Origin: Smithella sp. UBA2180
GTDB taxonomy: Bacteria; Desulfobacterota; Syntrophia; Syntrophales; Smithellaceae
Assembly (NCBI GenBank): GCA_002327415.1
Contig: DCVU01000155.1
Span: forward strand, 1 to 5,514
Direction: 5' to 3'
Length of the DNA stretch: 5,514 nt
Below, piece by piece: positions 1 to 5,514 of the stretch. The notes beneath the pieces are model-generated. The model was not told the DNA's origin. It searched no databases and saw nothing but the letters and a program-made list of their open reading frames with translations. The translations under genes and the position numbers were made by a program. Position 1 is the first letter of the stretch; every line of letters begins with the position of its first letter.

Positions 1-111
1 GATTAACGTTGGGACAGCAGTGATCCCCCTTATAAAATAAATTTTAAATAATCGTATGGCTTTGGCTTTTAAAGCACTTCTTAAAACCCATAAAATTATC
101 AAGTGTTGTTG

Positions 112-139
112 ATTATACGCCAATATTTATCAATATCAA
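112..139 (-). promoter_or_regulatory. Candidate leftward promoter for a gene beyond the window
   Basis: The minus strand has TTGATA (134-139), a 16-nt spacer and a perfect -10 TATAAT (112-117). It lies just past the terminator of the preceding gene and would start transcription near 105. A purine-rich AGGGGG is at 24-29 but no plausible start codon follows in the window, so the target gene is not visible. No coding sequence is evident in 1-171. Confidence 0.5.
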
Positions 140-147
140 TAAATATT
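122..147. repeat. Inverted repeat over the -35 of the leftward promoter
   Basis: AATATTTA (122-129) and TAAATATT (140-147) are perfect 8-bp arms around a 10-bp spacer that contains the putative -35 hexamer. The placement is typical of a repressor operator. The pure A/T arms make a chance match possible. Confidence 0.4.
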
Positions 148-171
148 TTAAACAGGATCGCTAACTCCCTC

Positions 172-210
172 AATAAAAAACGGCGATTAAAGAAAAATCT
201 CTAACCGCCG
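172..210 (-). terminator. Intrinsic terminator of the outer-membrane protein gene
   Basis: On the minus strand, a 13-bp stem starts CGGCGGTTAGAGA (210 to 198), closes with 181-193 through two G-U pairs and a TTTT loop, and is followed directly by six T residues (180-175). This is a textbook rho-independent terminator, 42 nt beyond the two-hairpin repeat. Confidence 0.93.
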
Positions 211-220
211 TAAACATTAA

Positions 221-247
221 ACTCGTCTGAACAAATAGTCAACGAGT
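221..247 (-). other. Minor hairpin between repeat and terminator
   Basis: ACTCGT (221-226) pairs with ACGAGT (242-247), extended by three more pairs after a 1-nt bulge (228-230 with 239-241). It lies between the two-hairpin repeat and the terminator of the barrel gene. There is no T run, so any role is as 3'-UTR structure only. Confidence 0.45.
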
Positions 248-252
248 CTCAT

Positions 253-340
253 TATCCCACTCCACTCCACTTCGCTTCGCTTCGGGGATAGTTCGACCAG
301 CAAACTTCATTTCACTACGTTTATGAAGTTTGGGTCGAAC
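253..340 (-). repeat. Two-hairpin 3'-UTR element, copy 1 (after the barrel gene)
   Basis: In transcript order, the first hairpin begins inside the TAG stop codon. It has an outer stem of 8 bp (333-340 with 291-298), a 2-nt bulge (299-300), an inner stem of 10 bp (323-332 with 301-310) and a 12-nt loop (311-322). All 18 pairs are perfect Watson-Crick. It is followed directly by a second hairpin, 285-290 with 253-258 (GGGATA and TATCCC), whose 26-nt loop is built of 5-bp tandem repeats. The first hairpin matches copy 2 without gaps and has the same bulge and loop sizes. It has no T run of its own, so it is not a simple terminator. Confidence 0.8.
257..284. repeat. 5-bp tandem microrepeats in the loop of repeat copy 1
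   Basis: CCACT occurs three times in a row (257-271), followed by TCGCT, TCGCT and TCG (272-284), keeping a constant 5-bp period across two related units. Copy 2 lacks them and has only a 5-nt loop. Confidence 0.8.
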
Positions 341-1023
341 TAAAATGTAAAGGTTAAACCTACGGTTAACATACTTGCCTTGAAGTCAGCATCGGCATAG
401 ATTTTATTGTCGCCATTGTTTTTGCTGCCAATAGTCGTGTTGGCGGCTAAGTATTTGTATCCGATACCCACGGCTACATTTGGAGTTATGTCGAAATCCA
501 CACCGACCAGAAGTTGCCAGCAGAAGCCATTCCCTATATCTCCTTTTTGTACACCTGGATCAGGACCTCCTATTGTTAGATCTCCCAGTTGAACTATCGA
601 CCAACCCAGGCCTGCCCCCGCATAAGGATGGATTCTTCCTTCCGGATAGCGAGCCTTAACGTTAAAGAGAAGGGCATGTACCCCAATTGTACCATCTATA
701 GTACCATCTATCTCTGGTATGTATTTAGAATTATCGAAATTATGACGAATATAGTTGTATTCCATTTCCAAAGCCATAATTCTCTTGGTGAAAGGTGTGT
801 TCCATCCTGACTTGACGCCCACAAAATAACCATTATTCAACGTTGTATCAAACTTATTAGAACTATCATCCGGGTCAGAAATGGTCAACGTCTGAGGGAT
901 GACATAACCGCCGGAAACACCGACATAAAAACCTGTATTCTCGTCTGCGGCAAAAACAGAACTAACGGACAAAAATACCATCAACATGGCTACTGCCACA
1001 CAACTCAAAAATCTTTTTTTCAT
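340..1023 (-). CDS. Small outer-membrane beta-barrel protein (OmpA/OmpW-like porin-family fold)
   Basis: The product has 227 residues. Residues 1-25 form a signal peptide: MKKR, a hydrophobic core, then VFA before the likely cut ahead of ADENTG. The mature part of about 202 residues shows alternating aromatic and glycine-rich strands: GFYVGVSGGY (31-40), GYFVGVKSGW (65-74), MALEMEYNYI (83-92), HALLFNVKA (116-124), HPYAGAGLGW (132-141), CWQLLVGVDF (168-177), VAVGIGYKYL (183-192) and the last strand ending TFTF. Eight strands and a C-terminal Phe fit a barrel inserted by the Bam complex. There is no OmpA C-terminal peptidoglycan domain. The family resembles the general outer-membrane beta-barrel domain, but substrate and role are unknown. 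Loop residues 106-113 repeat DGTI twice because of a 12-bp tandem duplication. The gene has its own promoter and terminator, so it is not part of the atp operon. Confidence 0.85.
   Translation of the reverse strand: MKKRFLSCVAVAMLMVFLSVSSVFAADENTGFYVGVSGGYVIPQTLTISDPDDSSNKFDTTLNNGYFVGVKSGWNTPFTKRIMALEMEYNYIRHNFDNSKYIPEIDGTIDGTIGVHALLFNVKARYPEGRIHPYAGAGLGWSIVQLGDLTIGGPDPGVQKGDIGNGFCWQLLVGVDFDITPNVAVGIGYKYLAANTTIGSKNNGDNKIYADADFKASMLTVGLTFTF
689..712. repeat. 12-bp tandem duplication inside the barrel gene
   Basis: GTACCATCTATA (689-700) is followed at once by GTACCATCTATC (701-712), 11 of 12 identical. It is in frame and encodes DGTI-DGTI at residues 106-113, between predicted strands 3 and 4. 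It is probably a recent slippage event. Confidence 0.8.
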
Positions 1024-1028
1024 GCTAA

Positions 1029-1034
1029 CCTCCT
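1029..1034 (-). promoter_or_regulatory. Strong Shine-Dalgarno of the outer-membrane protein gene
   Basis: AGGAGG on the minus strand lies 5 nt before the ATG at 1023. The near-perfect match predicts efficient translation, as expected for an abundant surface protein, and fixes the start ahead of the signal peptide. Confidence 0.85.
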
Positions 1035-1053
1035 CTTCATTTCCTTGAATTAT

Positions 1054-1070
1054 TTGTTAATGTTAAACAA
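1054..1070. repeat. Small imperfect palindrome in the barrel-gene leader
   Basis: TTGTTAA (1054-1060) and TTAAACAA (1063-1070) are complementary apart from one extra A, with a 2-nt centre. The site is about 20 nt upstream of the Shine-Dalgarno. A second palindrome, AGATG-A-CATCT, lies at 1094-1104, just downstream of the predicted transcription start. Either could be an operator or a weak RNA fold, but in AT-rich DNA chance is a real alternative. Confidence 0.3.
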
Positions 1071-1128
1071 CATTCGAAGCTGGCATATTAAATAGATGAC
1101 ATCTTGACGCTGCCATTTATTGACGGAG

Positions 1129-1157
1129 AAAATAATTCAATTATGTATAAATGTCAA
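1129..1157 (-). promoter_or_regulatory. Sigma70-type promoter of the outer-membrane protein gene
   Basis: The minus strand has a perfect -35 TTGACA (1152-1157), a 17-nt spacer and a -10 TATTTT (1129-1134, 4 of 6 consensus bases). Upstream of the -35, three five-A runs (plus-strand T runs at 1162-1166, 1175-1179 and 1182-1186) resemble an UP element. The predicted start near 1122 gives a leader of about 100 nt. Placement between the atp terminator and the barrel gene supports an independent transcription unit. Confidence 0.65.
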
Positions 1158-1233
1158 TATGTTTTTACCCTCTGTTTTTACTTTTTAATCAATCTGTCCG
1201 AAGAATAGTATTTGGAAAAGTCAAACAACAGAT

Positions 1234-1269
1234 CATAAAAAAATAAGCCGGCAAAAAAATTGCCTGCTT
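1234..1269 (-). terminator. Intrinsic terminator of the atp operon
   Basis: On the minus strand, AAGCAGGCAA pairs with TTGCCGGCTT (one A/G mismatch) around a 5-T loop, followed by A and seven T residues. It lies 40 nt beyond the hairpin repeat after atpC and before the next gene's promoter, so it should end the operon transcript. Confidence 0.87.
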
Positions 1270-1309
1270 TATGTTTTCAGGATCAAAATAGTAAACAAAA
1301 AACGCTTAT

Positions 1310-1384
1310 TGCCCTCTGCTTTGCGCAGAGGACAGTTCGTCCAACAAATTTCAGTGCGCTATGCTTCTAAAATTTGGGACTCAC
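1310..1384 (-). repeat. Two-hairpin 3'-UTR element, copy 2 (after atpC)
   Basis: In transcript order, the first hairpin runs from 1384 to 1335. Its main stem is 1345-1354 with 1367-1376, around a 12-nt loop. A 2-nt bulge (1343-1344) separates that stem from an outer stem, 1339-1342 with 1377-1380, which abuts the atpC stop codon. The second hairpin follows directly: 1310-1319 pairs with 1325-1334 around a 5-nt loop. Position by position, 1335-1384 is identical to 291-340 at 36 of 50 bases with no gaps. The imperfect pairs 1352/1369 and 1312/1332 become G-U in minus-strand RNA, which suggests that strand is the relevant one. The family is unknown to me. Confidence 0.75.
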
Positions 1385-1788
1385 TGTTTTTCAGCGGCGC
1401 TTATACGCGCTATTGCCCTTGCCAAGGCGGCACGCATTATTTCGTATTCGGCATCTTCTTTGGTCATCTGACCCAGACGGGATTCCGCATTGTCCTTCGC
1501 TTTAAGAGCTCTTTCTTTATCAATATGGTCAGATCTTTCGGCTGTTTCAATTAAAACTGTCACTTTACCTGAAGTAACTTCGGCATAACCGGTATTGACC
1601 GCATAATAGGTCTTTTTACCATCCTTTAAAAAATTCAGCTCTCCGATATCAACAGAGCTTAAGAAAGCTTCATGGCCACGCAATACCCCGAATTCACCTT
1701 CCGTACCAGGGATGGTAACTTCCTCAATTTTACCGGAAAAAACCATTTTTTCCGGCGATACAATTTCCAGCATCAATTCGTCTGCCAT
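1381..1788 (-). CDS. atpC: ATP synthase F1 subunit epsilon
   Basis: This is the small rotor subunit that joins gamma to the c-ring and can inhibit ATP hydrolysis through its C-terminal helices. At 135 residues it has both domains: an N-terminal beta-sandwich (about 1-86) with the conserved IPGTEGEFGVLRGH (27-40) and AEVTSGKVTVL (69-79), and a C-terminal helical hairpin (about 88-135). IDKERA at 89-94 fits the (I/L)DxxRA pattern linked to ATP binding by epsilon in Bacillus-type enzymes. Whether it binds ATP here cannot be told from sequence, because the pattern is common. The ATG at 1788 has GGAG 7 nt upstream. It is the last gene of the operon: its TGA stop at 1381-1383 touches a hairpin repeat, and a terminator follows. 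Confidence 0.98.
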   Translation of the reverse strand: MADELMLEIVSPEKMVFSGKIEEVTIPGTEGEFGVLRGHEAFLSSVDIGELNFLKDGKKTYYAVNTGYAEVTSGKVTVLIETAERSDHIDKERALKAKDNAESRLGQMTKEDAEYEIMRAALARAIARISAAEKQ

Positions 1789-1812
1789 TTACTTTCTCCA
1801 ACAACAATATTA

Positions 1813-3219
1813 TTAATCGGCAATTTTCTTAGCTTTTTCTATAGCCTCTTCAATGCCACCGACCATGTAAAAAGCCTGCTCGGGCAGATCATCGTGTTTG
1901 CCTTCCAGTATTTCTTTGAAGCCTCTTATCGTATCCGGGACAGAAACAAATTTACCTTCTGTGCCTGTAAACTGAGCGGCAACAAAGAACGGCTGAGACA
2001 GGAATCTCTGAATCTTTCTCGCGCGGCTAACAGTTAGTTTATCACCTTCGGAAAGTTCATCCATACCCAGAATGGCGATGATATCCTGTAAGTCTTTATA
2101 TTTCTGCAGAGTAACCTGAACCTGTCGGGCAACTGTATAATGTTCCTGACCCAAAACATTGGGATCAAGAATACGGGATGTTGAATCCAGAGGATCCACC
2201 GCCGGATAAATACCGAGTTCTGCGATTGGACGGGACAAAACGACAGTTCCGTCAAGATGCGCGAAAGTTGTCGCAGGAGCCGGGTCAGTTAAGTCGTCCG
2301 CGGGAACGTAAACGCACTGAACAGCGGTGATCGAACCTTTGGTTGTAGAAGTGATGCGTTCCTGAAGCTCGCCAAGGTCGGTCGCCAGCGTCGGTTGATA
2401 ACCGACGGCGGAAGGCATACGTCCCAACAAAGCCGAAACTTCCGAACCGGCCTGAGTGAAACGGAAAATATTATCAACAAATAAAAGCACGTCCTGGCCT
2501 TCGATATCACGGAAATACTCTGCGGCCGCAAGACCTGTTAAAGCAACTCGGGCTCTTGCTCCGGGGGGTTCTGTCATCTGTCCATAAATCAAAGCGGCTT
2601 GCTTGATAACGCCGGATTCCAGCATTTCACGATAAAGGTCGTTTCCTTCACGTGTTCTTTCACCAACACCGGCAAAAACAGAAATTCCACCGTGGTGCAT
2701 AGCGATGTTGTGAATCATTTCCATCATTACGACTGTCTTGCCGACACCTGCGCCACCGAACATGCCCATCTTACCACCACGGGGGAACGGAACCAGCAGG
2801 TCAATAACTTTAACGCCGGTTTCCAGAACGTGAACAGATGTATCCTGCTCCATAAATGTCGGTGATAGACGATGAATCGGCATTTTAGTTTGCGCGTTAA
2901 TTGGGCCAAGACCATCCACAGGGCGACCGACGACGTTCACGATTCGCCCCAGACATTCTTTACCAACCGGAACCATGATCGGATCGCCGGTATCTTTTGC
3001 TTTCATTCCGCGAACCAGACCGTCGGTAATATCCATAGCGATGCAGCGAACAACATTATCTCCCAGATGCAGCGCGACTTCAACGATCAAATTATCTTCC
3101 TGATCATTGATGGCCGGATTAGTAATTGAGATGGCATTTAATATACTGGGCAGTTTTCCCTCTTCGAAAGACACGTCAACAACCGGTCCAATAACCTGAA
3201 CAATTTTTCCGATATTCAT
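1813..3219 (-). CDS. atpD: ATP synthase F1 subunit beta (catalytic)
   Basis: This is the catalytic subunit that makes or hydrolyses ATP at the alpha/beta interfaces of F1. At 468 residues it is full length. An N-terminal beta-barrel (about 1-75) is followed by the nucleotide-binding domain: Walker A GGAGVGKT at 155-162 (Lys161), GERTREGND from 186 with catalytic Glu187 and Arg188, and Walker B LLFVD ending at Asp249. The family signature PAVDPLDSTS is at 339-348. In the C-terminal domain the torque-transmitting loop, usually DELSEED, reads DELSEGD at 387-393. The ATG at 3219 has AAGGAG 6 nt upstream. It begins 63 bp after atpG and ends 24 bp before atpC. All catalytic residues are present, so it should be functional. 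The Glu-to-Gly change in the loop is the only oddity. Confidence 0.99.
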   Translation of the reverse strand: MNIGKIVQVIGPVVDVSFEEGKLPSILNAISITNPAINDQEDNLIVEVALHLGDNVVRCIAMDITDGLVRGMKAKDTGDPIMVPVGKECLGRIVNVVGRPVDGLGPINAQTKMPIHRLSPTFMEQDTSVHVLETGVKVIDLLVPFPRGGKMGMFGGAGVGKTVVMMEMIHNIAMHHGGISVFAGVGERTREGNDLYREMLESGVIKQAALIYGQMTEPPGARARVALTGLAAAEYFRDIEGQDVLLFVDNIFRFTQAGSEVSALLGRMPSAVGYQPTLATDLGELQERITSTTKGSITAVQCVYVPADDLTDPAPATTFAHLDGTVVLSRPIAELGIYPAVDPLDSTSRILDPNVLGQEHYTVARQVQVTLQKYKDLQDIIAILGMDELSEGDKLTVSRARKIQRFLSQPFFVAAQFTGTEGKFVSVPDTIRGFKEILEGKHDDLPEQAFYMVGGIEEAIEKAKKIAD

Positions 3220-3259
3220 AACTATCTCCTTACAAATAGTCGTATTATTTTATTTTACA

Positions 3260-3276
3260 TGCGGCAAAGCACCGCA
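3260..3276 (-). other. Small hairpin between atpG and atpD
   Basis: TGCGG (3260-3264) and CCGCA (3272-3276) can form a 5-bp GC-rich stem with a 7-nt loop in the 63-bp gap. An A/T-rich stretch follows on the minus strand but there is no proper T run, so it is unlikely to be a full terminator. It could be a processing or attenuation site, or have no role. Confidence 0.3.
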
Positions 3277-3282
3277 GAAAAA

Positions 3283-4158
3283 TTAACCTTTGGACAGAGC
3301 TTCCGTGCCGCCGACGATATCCATCAACTCCGCGGTAATCGCCGCCTGCCTGGCTTTGTTCATTTTCAAAGTCAATGAGCTAATTAACTCTTGGCAGTTG
3401 CTGGTCGCGTTGTCCATTGCAGCCATCCTCGCTCCGTTTTCGCCTGCCGATGTCTCCAGCAGAGCGCGGTAAACCAGAACGTGAACATACATCGGCAAAA
3501 GCCTCTGCAGTAAAGCTTCTTCCGATGGTTCATAAGCATAATCAAGAAACCTTTCCGGATCAACATCTGCATCCTGTCCGATAGAGGGCAGGGGAAATAA
3601 TCTCACAACAGTAGGTTTCTGAACAGAAACATTTCTGAACTGATTATAAATCAGATAAAGTTCATCGTATTCTTCCTTGATAAAAGGCGTGATAACTTCA
3701 TCAGCAATGCTTACGGCCAAAGTCATGTCAAACTTGCTTAAAAGATCCACCTTTTGCGCCAAAATGTTGGCTTTTTTACGGAAATAATCACGCCCTTTGC
3801 GTCCGACATTAATAAGAGCAACTTCCTTGCCGTCTTTGATTTTTTCCTTCATGAATCTTTCAGTCGCCTTGATCAGATTGGTATTAAAACCGCCGCATAG
3901 ACCGCGATCGGATGTCATACAAATAACACGAAGTCTTTTAGGATCGCGCACGGCAAGAAGAGGATGCGTCATGTTATCTACTCTTAAGGCAAGACTGTTG
4001 AGCACATCCATAAATTTCCCCGCATAGGGACGGAAATTCTCCATTTTCATCTGCGCTGATTTAAATTTTGAAGCAGCAACCATATTCATGGCACGGGTAA
4101 TCTGCTTCGTCTTTTGAACAGCGCTTACTTTTCTTTTTATATCTTTTAGCGAGGCCAC
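3283..4158 (-). CDS. atpG: ATP synthase F1 subunit gamma (GTG start)
   Basis: This is the central rotor shaft of F1. Its N- and C-terminal helices form a coiled coil inside the alpha3-beta3 ring, and its globular part contacts epsilon and the F0 c-ring. At 291 residues it is full length for the family. The N-terminal helix carries the conserved run KQITRAMNMVAASKF (about 18-32). SDRGLCGGFN at 83-92 opens the Rossmann-like domain. ENGARMAAMDNATSN (240-254) and the terminal ITAELMDIVGGTEAL (274-288) match the gamma signature. The start is GTG at 4158, preceded by a GAGGAG Shine-Dalgarno with an 8-nt spacer; it gives the expected N-terminus MASLKDIKRK. The gene sits between atpA and atpD, as in most bacterial operons. 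No frameshift or missing motif is seen. Confidence 0.98.
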   Translation of the reverse strand: MASLKDIKRKVSAVQKTKQITRAMNMVAASKFKSAQMKMENFRPYAGKFMDVLNSLALRVDNMTHPLLAVRDPKRLRVICMTSDRGLCGGFNTNLIKATERFMKEKIKDGKEVALINVGRKGRDYFRKKANILAQKVDLLSKFDMTLAVSIADEVITPFIKEEYDELYLIYNQFRNVSVQKPTVVRLFPLPSIGQDADVDPERFLDYAYEPSEEALLQRLLPMYVHVLVYRALLETSAGENGARMAAMDNATSNCQELISSLTLKMNKARQAAITAELMDIVGGTEALSKG

Positions 4159-4166
4159 CTGAATTT

Positions 4167-4172
4167 CTCCTC
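4167..4172 (-). promoter_or_regulatory. Shine-Dalgarno fixing the GTG start of atpG
   Basis: GAGGAG on the minus strand lies 8 nt before the GTG at 4158. No in-frame ATG near this point would give the conserved gamma N-terminus, so this site decides the start codon. Confidence 0.85.
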
Positions 4173-4234
4173 AACTTTTAATATTGAACTTCAGTGAATT
4201 TTATTTACCGATGAAATCAAATTCAATTTCACAA

Positions 4235-5514
4235 TTATTCCGCCACAAAAACAGAATCGAAAGAAGTCATGACTTCCTTCATCTTCTTTTCCAAGTCAGG
4301 AGATATAATCTTTTTATCTTCTATCTCTTTAAGAATATCTGAATGCTTGCTTTCCACGAATTTTAAAAGTTGTTCCTCATAAGTGCGGACTTTCTCCACT
4401 TCATATTTATCAATGAAGCCTCTGGTTCCGGCAAAAAGCACGACAATTTCTTGTCCGAGAGACATCGGATTGAACTGCGGTTGTTTAAGTAATTCAACCA
4501 GACGAACACCGCGGTCAAGCTGCGCCTGCGTTGATTTGTCCAGATCAGACCCGAACTGAGCAAAAGCCGCCAGTTCTCGATACTGAGCCAGATCGAGTTT
4601 CAGCGTTCCGGCAACCTGCTTCATCGCCTTCACCTGAGCCGCACCACCGACACGGGAAACCGAAAGACCGACGTTGATCGCCGGACGAATGCCGGAGAAG
4701 AACAAGCTCGGTTCCAGATAAACCTGACCGTCTGTAATGGAGATAACGTTTGTAGGAATATACGCGGAAACGTCACCGGCCTGTGTTTCAATAACCGGAA
4801 GAGCCGTAAGCGATCCGCCGCCGAGTTCGGGGCTCACGCGCGCCGCGCGCTCGAGCAGTCGGGAGTGATTGTAGAAAATATCGCCGGGGAAAGCTTCACG
4901 TCCCGGCGGACGGCGCAGCAGCAGAGAAATCTGGCGATAAGCCACAGCCTGTTTGGACAAGTCGTCATAAATAATCAGGGCGTCCTGGCCGTTGTCTCTG
5001 AAATATTCACCGATACTGCAACCGGCATAAGCGGCAACATATTGCAGAGTCGCGGGGTCGGAAGCGCAACCGGCGACAACGCAGGTATAAGACATGGCGT
5101 CATACTGTTTTAATCTTTCCACAACCTGAGCCACTGTAGATTTTTTCTGACCGATAGCAACATAGATACATTTCACACCGGTATCTTTCTGACGGATTAT
5201 AGCATCAACTCCGATTGCTGTTTTACCTATCTGGCGGTCGCCAATTATAAGCTCACGCTGACCACGTCCGATAGGCGTCATAGCGTCAATAGATTTGAGA
5301 CCAGTATACATCGGCTGGTTGACCGGCTGGCGCTGAATAACACCGGGAGCGACCATTTCAATTCGGCGAAACTCTTTGGTTTCAATTGGTCCTTTTCCAT
5401 CCAACGGTTTTCCTGTAGCGTCAATAACGCGCCCCAGCAGAGCGTCACCGACCGGAACCTGAGCGATTTTCCCGGTTCTTTTAACAATGTCACCTTCTTT
5501 AATGTGGGTAACTT
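4235..5514 (-). CDS. atpA: ATP synthase F1 subunit alpha, 5'-truncated by the window edge
   Basis: This is the non-catalytic nucleotide-binding subunit of the F1 head, which alternates with beta in the alpha3-beta3 hexamer. The frame stays open to the window edge. The first full codon is at 5512 (VTHIKEGDIVKRTGKIAQVP), giving 425 visible residues, and comparison with remembered E. coli alpha suggests about 78 N-terminal residues are missing. Visible residues 91-98 are the Walker A loop GDRQIGKT (Lys97), IIYDD at about 180-184 is Walker B, and PAINVGLSVS at 277-286 is the alpha/beta family signature. The next residue, Arg287, is the conserved arginine that reaches the beta catalytic site. The C-terminal helical domain is complete and ends VFVAE before TAA. 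Walker A has Ile where E. coli has Thr, a non-liganding position. A TTG at 5404 is internal and is not the start. It leads the visible operon, 76 bp before atpG. Confidence 0.98.
   Translation of the reverse strand, partial: VTHIKEGDIVKRTGKIAQVPVGDALLGRVIDATGKPLDGKGPIETKEFRRIEMVAPGVIQRQPVNQPMYTGLKSIDAMTPIGRGQRELIIGDRQIGKTAIGVDAIIRQKDTGVKCIYVAIGQKKSTVAQVVERLKQYDAMSYTCVVAGCASDPATLQYVAAYAGCSIGEYFRDNGQDALIIYDDLSKQAVAYRQISLLLRRPPGREAFPGDIFYNHSRLLERAARVSPELGGGSLTALPVIETQAGDVSAYIPTNVISITDGQVYLEPSLFFSGIRPAINVGLSVSRVGGAAQVKAMKQVAGTLKLDLAQYRELAAFAQFGSDLDKSTQAQLDRGVRLVELLKQPQFNPMSLGQEIVVLFAGTRGFIDKYEVEKVRTYEEQLLKFVESKHSDILKEIEDKKIISPDLEKKMKEVMTSFDSVFVAE

Noticed and set aside
291..340. Integron attC-like site, suggested by the outer GTTCGACC and GGTCGAAC arms
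   Set aside because: attC sites need RYYYAAC at the left end and GTTRRRY at the right, the reverse of the arrangement here. No integrase or cassette array is present, and the copy 2 arms are not conserved.
985..1023. Lipoprotein signal peptide in the barrel protein, because of Cys8
   Set aside because: The Cys lies before most of the hydrophobic core and has no lipobox context; a VFA cleavage site follows the core instead.
1313..1331. The CCTCTGC hairpin as the atp operon terminator
   Set aside because: The T run follows only after about 10 nt, and a much better stem with an adjacent seven-T run lies at 1234-1269.
1309..1554. Plus-strand open frame overlapping the end of atpC
   Set aside because: It lies antisense to well-conserved atpC and the hairpin repeat and has no recognisable protein features; it is a shadow frame.
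4235..5404. A complete alpha-subunit gene starting at the TTG at 5404
   Set aside because: The same frame continues upstream to the window edge and encodes conserved alpha sequence (EGDIVKRTGKIAQVPVGDAL), so TTG 5404 is an internal Leu codon.
1..5514. CRISPR array, tRNA/rRNA gene, transposase or defence system
   Set aside because: No regularly spaced direct repeats, no RNA-gene folds and no such protein motifs were seen on either strand; the coding content is ATP synthase plus one barrel protein.

Overview
The window is a chromosomal segment from a Gram-negative bacterium. All recognisable genes lie on the minus strand, so transcription runs from high to low coordinates. The distal half of an F-type ATP synthase operon fills 1381-5514 in the standard F1 order: atpA (alpha, 5' end cut off by the window edge), atpG (gamma), atpD (beta) and atpC (epsilon). 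Beyond its terminator is a monocistronic gene for a small secreted outer-membrane beta-barrel protein (340-1023). The wording of the alpha and beta subunits (for example the GGGSLTALP and PFPRGGKMGMFGG stretches) and the separate F1 cluster resemble Desulfobacterota, perhaps a Syntrophales-like syntroph. This is an impression from remembered sequences, not a search result.

Layout from right to left: atpA (425 C-terminal residues), 76-bp gap, atpG (GTG start), 63-bp gap with a small hairpin, atpD, 24-bp gap, atpC. Next come a two-hairpin repeat touching the atpC stop codon (1310-1384) and an intrinsic terminator (1234-1269). The gene-free stretch 1024-1380 also holds the promoter of the barrel gene (1129-1157) and its roughly 100-nt leader. 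After the barrel gene come a second copy of the two-hairpin repeat (253-340), a small hairpin (221-247) and a strong intrinsic terminator (172-210). The gene-free first 339 bases also carry a candidate leftward promoter (112-139) with an inverted repeat over its -35 box. It would serve a gene starting outside the window; nothing coding is visible in 1-171.

The four atp genes encode the alpha3-beta3-gamma-epsilon part of the F1 motor, which couples ion flow through F0 to ATP synthesis or, in reverse, hydrolysis. The F0 genes and delta are not in view. The coding content is ordinary. The most interesting signal is non-coding: two diverged copies of one two-hairpin element, each starting at the stop codon of an unrelated gene, with base-pair-preserving substitutions between copies and each followed about 40 nt later by a terminator.
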